64,000 nt of DNA. It comes from Thermodesulfobacteriota bacterium (GTDB lineage Bacteria; Desulfobacterota_D; UBA1144; Nemesobacterales; CSP1-2). Positions 62,231-64,000 of this stretch are shown here, piece by piece. The first letter of the stretch is position 1, and each line of letters starts with the position of its first letter. The stretch spans positions 94,658 through 158,657 of the forward strand of contig DATMAT010000008.1 in NCBI GenBank assembly GCA_035559815.1, given 5' to 3'. The notes beneath the pieces are model-generated. The model saw only the letters and a program-made list of their open reading frames with translations, was not told the origin of the DNA and did no database searches. The position numbers were made by a program, and so were the translations under genes.

Positions 62231-62689
62231 TTACCTCTTGTACCTCCCCATCAATTGGCCTTTCGCCAGGATATGACCCTCCATCGCCTTTAGTAATTCG
62301 GCCTTAGTGGCTCCAGCCTCAAGATTAATTTCATTATCCAGAGCATAGAGCTTAAAATAATATCTATGCGTGCCACCTGGCGGGCATGGTCCGCCATAAC
62401 CAATTTTGCCAAAATCATTTCTTCCTTGTTGTGCCCCATTTGGGAGTGTCTGTTGAGGTGGTATATTCTCAGTTAACTCCTTTGTGTTTGCGCGTAAATT
62501 AAAGATAACCCAATGTACCCACGTTCCCCTAGGTGCATCCGGGTCATCGCAAATAAGTGCAAGGCTCTTTGTTCCCACGGGAACGGAATCCCACGATAGA
62601 GGAGGAGAGATATTCGGACCATCGCATGTATACCGCTTCGGTATCATGCCTCCTTCCTTGAATGCTGTGCTGCTAATCGTGATTTTCAT
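62231..62689 (-). CDS. PEBP family protein (YbhB/YbcL type)
   Basis: A 152-aa phosphatidylethanolamine-binding-protein homologue. Ligand-pocket motifs are intact: [20 protein letters not shown] (residues about 46-65) and [20 protein letters not shown] (about 97-116). The opening [20 protein letters not shown] is the standard bacterial start. No signal peptide, so cytoplasmic. In-cell role unknown. The broken cupin gene lies upstream on the same strand. Confidence 0.93.
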   Translation of the reverse strand: MKITISSTAFKEGGMIPKRYTCDGPNISPPLSWDSVPVGTKSLALICDDPDAPRGTWVHWVIFNLRANTKELTENIPPQQTLPNGAQQGRNDFGKIGYGGPCPPGGTHRYYFKLYALDNEINLEAGATKAELLKAMEGHILAKGQLMGRYKR

Positions 62690-62821
62690 TTTCTTCCTTT
62701 TTTATTTTTATCTTTATTACGATGAATTCCATAATTTTATAAATCTATGTTCATTGCTGTGCTTTTCTGTGTGAAGAAGCATGAATAAGGAAATCTGGCA
62801 TAAAGCATAATATACTGTTTT

Positions 62822-63181
62822 CTACTTCTTAGGCCCTTCAGCGTAGTGAGCCATTCCCGATACATCGATTACCACTATAGGTTCGCTTCCAACGACCCAA
62901 GCATCATGACCAGAGGGAGCATCGATACATCACCTGGACCAAACTCTTCTTCTGTACTGTTATCCATTCGTACCCTCAATCTTCCTGAAACGTGATACTG
63001 TGTGTGCGGAGCCTCGCGGCTTTTGGTTTTGACCATAGGTTTAACCGATTCTGACCACTTCCGACCCGGCTCAAGGGTAGCTCGACCAAATATAATACCT
63101 CCAACTGTAACCAGCTCAAGTTTCCCTTTGGGAAAAGCACGTGTCTGGAGAGCTTAGACTTTTTTTCTGCATGCTGGCCAT
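62822..63181 (-). pseudogene. Frameshifted cupin-domain gene
   Basis: On the minus strand three overlapping frames together give one small cupin. First comes ATG at 63181 to SLSSPDT. Then, after a +1 shift, FPKGKLELVTVGGIIFGRA continues through TLEPGRKWSESVKPMVKT, QYHVSGRL and FGPGDVSMLP. After a second shift GHDAWVVGSEPIVVIDVSGM runs to a stop at 62822. The block order is that of common bacterial single-cupin proteins of about 115-120 aa. Two 1-nt losses break it. Either a pseudogene or sequencing errors. Confidence 0.75.
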
Positions 63182-63955
63182 ATTGCATTCCTTCTTACGT
63201 GATTTATTGTATAATGCCATTGTTTCACAAACCACAGACTCTTGTCAACATAACATATAGTTTTTTTAAGTGGCTGACTTTATGACAAGACAAATACTTC
63301 CTAAGCGCTCACACAAGGAAAGTCCGCACATTTATAGCCCTTCTCAACCGATCTCATGTGTACTATTAAGGATCTGCATGAAGAACATATTTTAGGGATT
63401 TAGAGGAAGTTTCACTATCATCAGAAAGAGGTAATGGACAGAGGTTTGATGGTAATGAGAATATGAGAGTTGGACTTAGCTTAAGGGTTATTCTGCGTAT
63501 TCGTAGAGGGTAGAAGTATCAGGAGTTGAGATAGAATCTTAGCTTATTTAGTGTTTTCACTGGCCAAATGGTGTCTGGGATTTATGGTAAGAGATAGCTT
63601 GTGAGACAATGATTTCAGCGATAAAGAGAAAGTTTAGGGATGTATAATAAAGAGGGGAGAGAAAAATAAGAAGGGAATTGCATCGCTTATGGCTATAGCT
63701 TATAACATCCATGTGAAGGAAATAAGGAAAATACTTTCGTTATACTTCTCTTTAATCTACAGCTACAGATGCTTGCGACAAAGCATAATATATTTATAAA
63801 AAGAGGATTGGGTAATGATTAATGGAAAAATTGTTTTTATTCTCTTTTTAATAATTATTGGGATAATATCAAAAAGTGTGTAAAAGTATTTGCAGGCGGC
63901 GAATCCTTTTATATCTTTTTAGCTGAGAAAACAAAAAAGAAAGGAGACGCCACCC
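63182..63955. other. Long AT-rich gap with a candidate small ORF
   Basis: About 770 bp with no normal-sized gene. The 13-nt word AAAGCATAATATA at 63780-63792 also occurs at 62802-62814 beside the cupin pseudogene. TTGCGA-N16-TATAAA at 63773-63800 could be a promoter. Only the small ORF at 63815 looks at all coding. Confidence 0.5.
63815..63883 (+). CDS. Candidate 22-residue membrane peptide
   Basis: ATG with AAGAGG eight nt upstream opens a frame for one hydrophobic helix (GKIVFILFLIIIGIISK) before a TAA. Size and composition fit a small membrane protein. There is no homology evidence, and the nearest promoter-like sequence would start transcription inside the ribosome-binding site, so support is limited. 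Confidence 0.3.
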   Translation: MINGKIVFILFLIIIGIISKSV

Positions 63956-64000
63956 ATGGGAAAGCATACCGAGAAGAAGGCAGAGAAATCAAGAGTAACC
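63956..64000 (+). CDS. Start of a gene cut by the right edge
   Basis: ATG at 63956 preceded by AAGGAGA begins an open frame of 15 codons (MGKHTEKKAEKSRVT) to the window end. Lysine-rich opening; nothing more can be said. Confidence 0.5.
   Translation, partial: MGKHTEKKAEKSRVT

Noticed and set aside
63316..63340. GGAAAGTCCG, like the P4 region of RNase P RNA
   Set aside because: No matching 3' P4 strand (ACAGAAACCCGG-like) or long helical structure was found downstream.

Overview
The window is a chromosomal segment of moderate GC from a Gram-negative, diderm bacterium. The signs are an MlaD-type MCE protein, the phosphatidylserine synthase/decarboxylase pair, sigma-54 promoters with an NtrC-type activator, and the order tig-clpP-clpX-lon. 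Gene content and order look like Deltaproteobacteria or a neighbouring uncultured lineage; the sequence alone does not settle the phylum. No insertion sequence, CRISPR array, rRNA or intact prophage was seen.

Region 1 (1-17 kb) is mostly housekeeping. It holds cysS (running off the left edge), an enoyl-ACP reductase-type SDR, a decayed DUF4365-like gene, a stand-alone terminase-nuclease-like protein, ogt, pgpA, cinA-recA-pilT-tsaB, the ilvB-ilvN-ilvC branched-chain operon, psd-pssA and a double-domain M16 peptidase. Region 2 (17-23.6 kb) has tRNA-Lys, tRNA-Leu, the protein quality-control run tig-clpP-clpX-lon, then tRNA-Val and tRNA-Asp. Gaps in these first 24 kb carry arrays of 7-nt tandem units arranged as inverted arms; six loci were found, with three heptamer consensus sequences.

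Region 3 (23.9-33.6 kb) is a signalling island, nearly all on the + strand. It encodes a receiver-PP2C phosphatase behind a sigma-54 promoter, a lone receiver, a receiver-GGDEF cyclase, a giant hybrid kinase with four near-identical PAS repeats, an Hpt protein, a STAS anti-anti-sigma factor, a DUF4301 protein and an RsbW-like kinase. It reads as a phosphorelay joined to a partner-switching module, with no sigma factor beside it.

Region 4 (33.7-48.9 kb) holds glycogen phosphorylase (sigma-54 promoter), an MCE protein, an unrecognised HDxGH protein, a rhodanese, a CBM48-esterase, two tandem alpha/beta hydrolases, a PAS histidine kinase/NtrC-type pair and a GNAT protein (sigma-54 promoter). Region 5 (49-64 kb) is a stress-flavoured set: adenosine-specific kinase family protein, Hsp20 (sigma-54 promoter), DUF2934, two double UspA proteins, a duplicated-motif Cys-rich protein, PRPP synthetase, B12-dependent ribonucleotide reductase, an AAA-R3H ATPase, hydrolases, a PolX-like HhH protein, DUF72, PEBP and a broken cupin gene.

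The most interesting signal is the set of sigma-54 promoters. Four match the -24/-12 consensus with exact spacing and a fifth is good. They stand before the PP2C phosphatase, glgP, the GNAT gene, hsp20 and a small ORF. Together with the window's own NtrC-family regulator they suggest a local sigma-54 stress/energy-storage regulon. This is inference from sequence and has not been tested.
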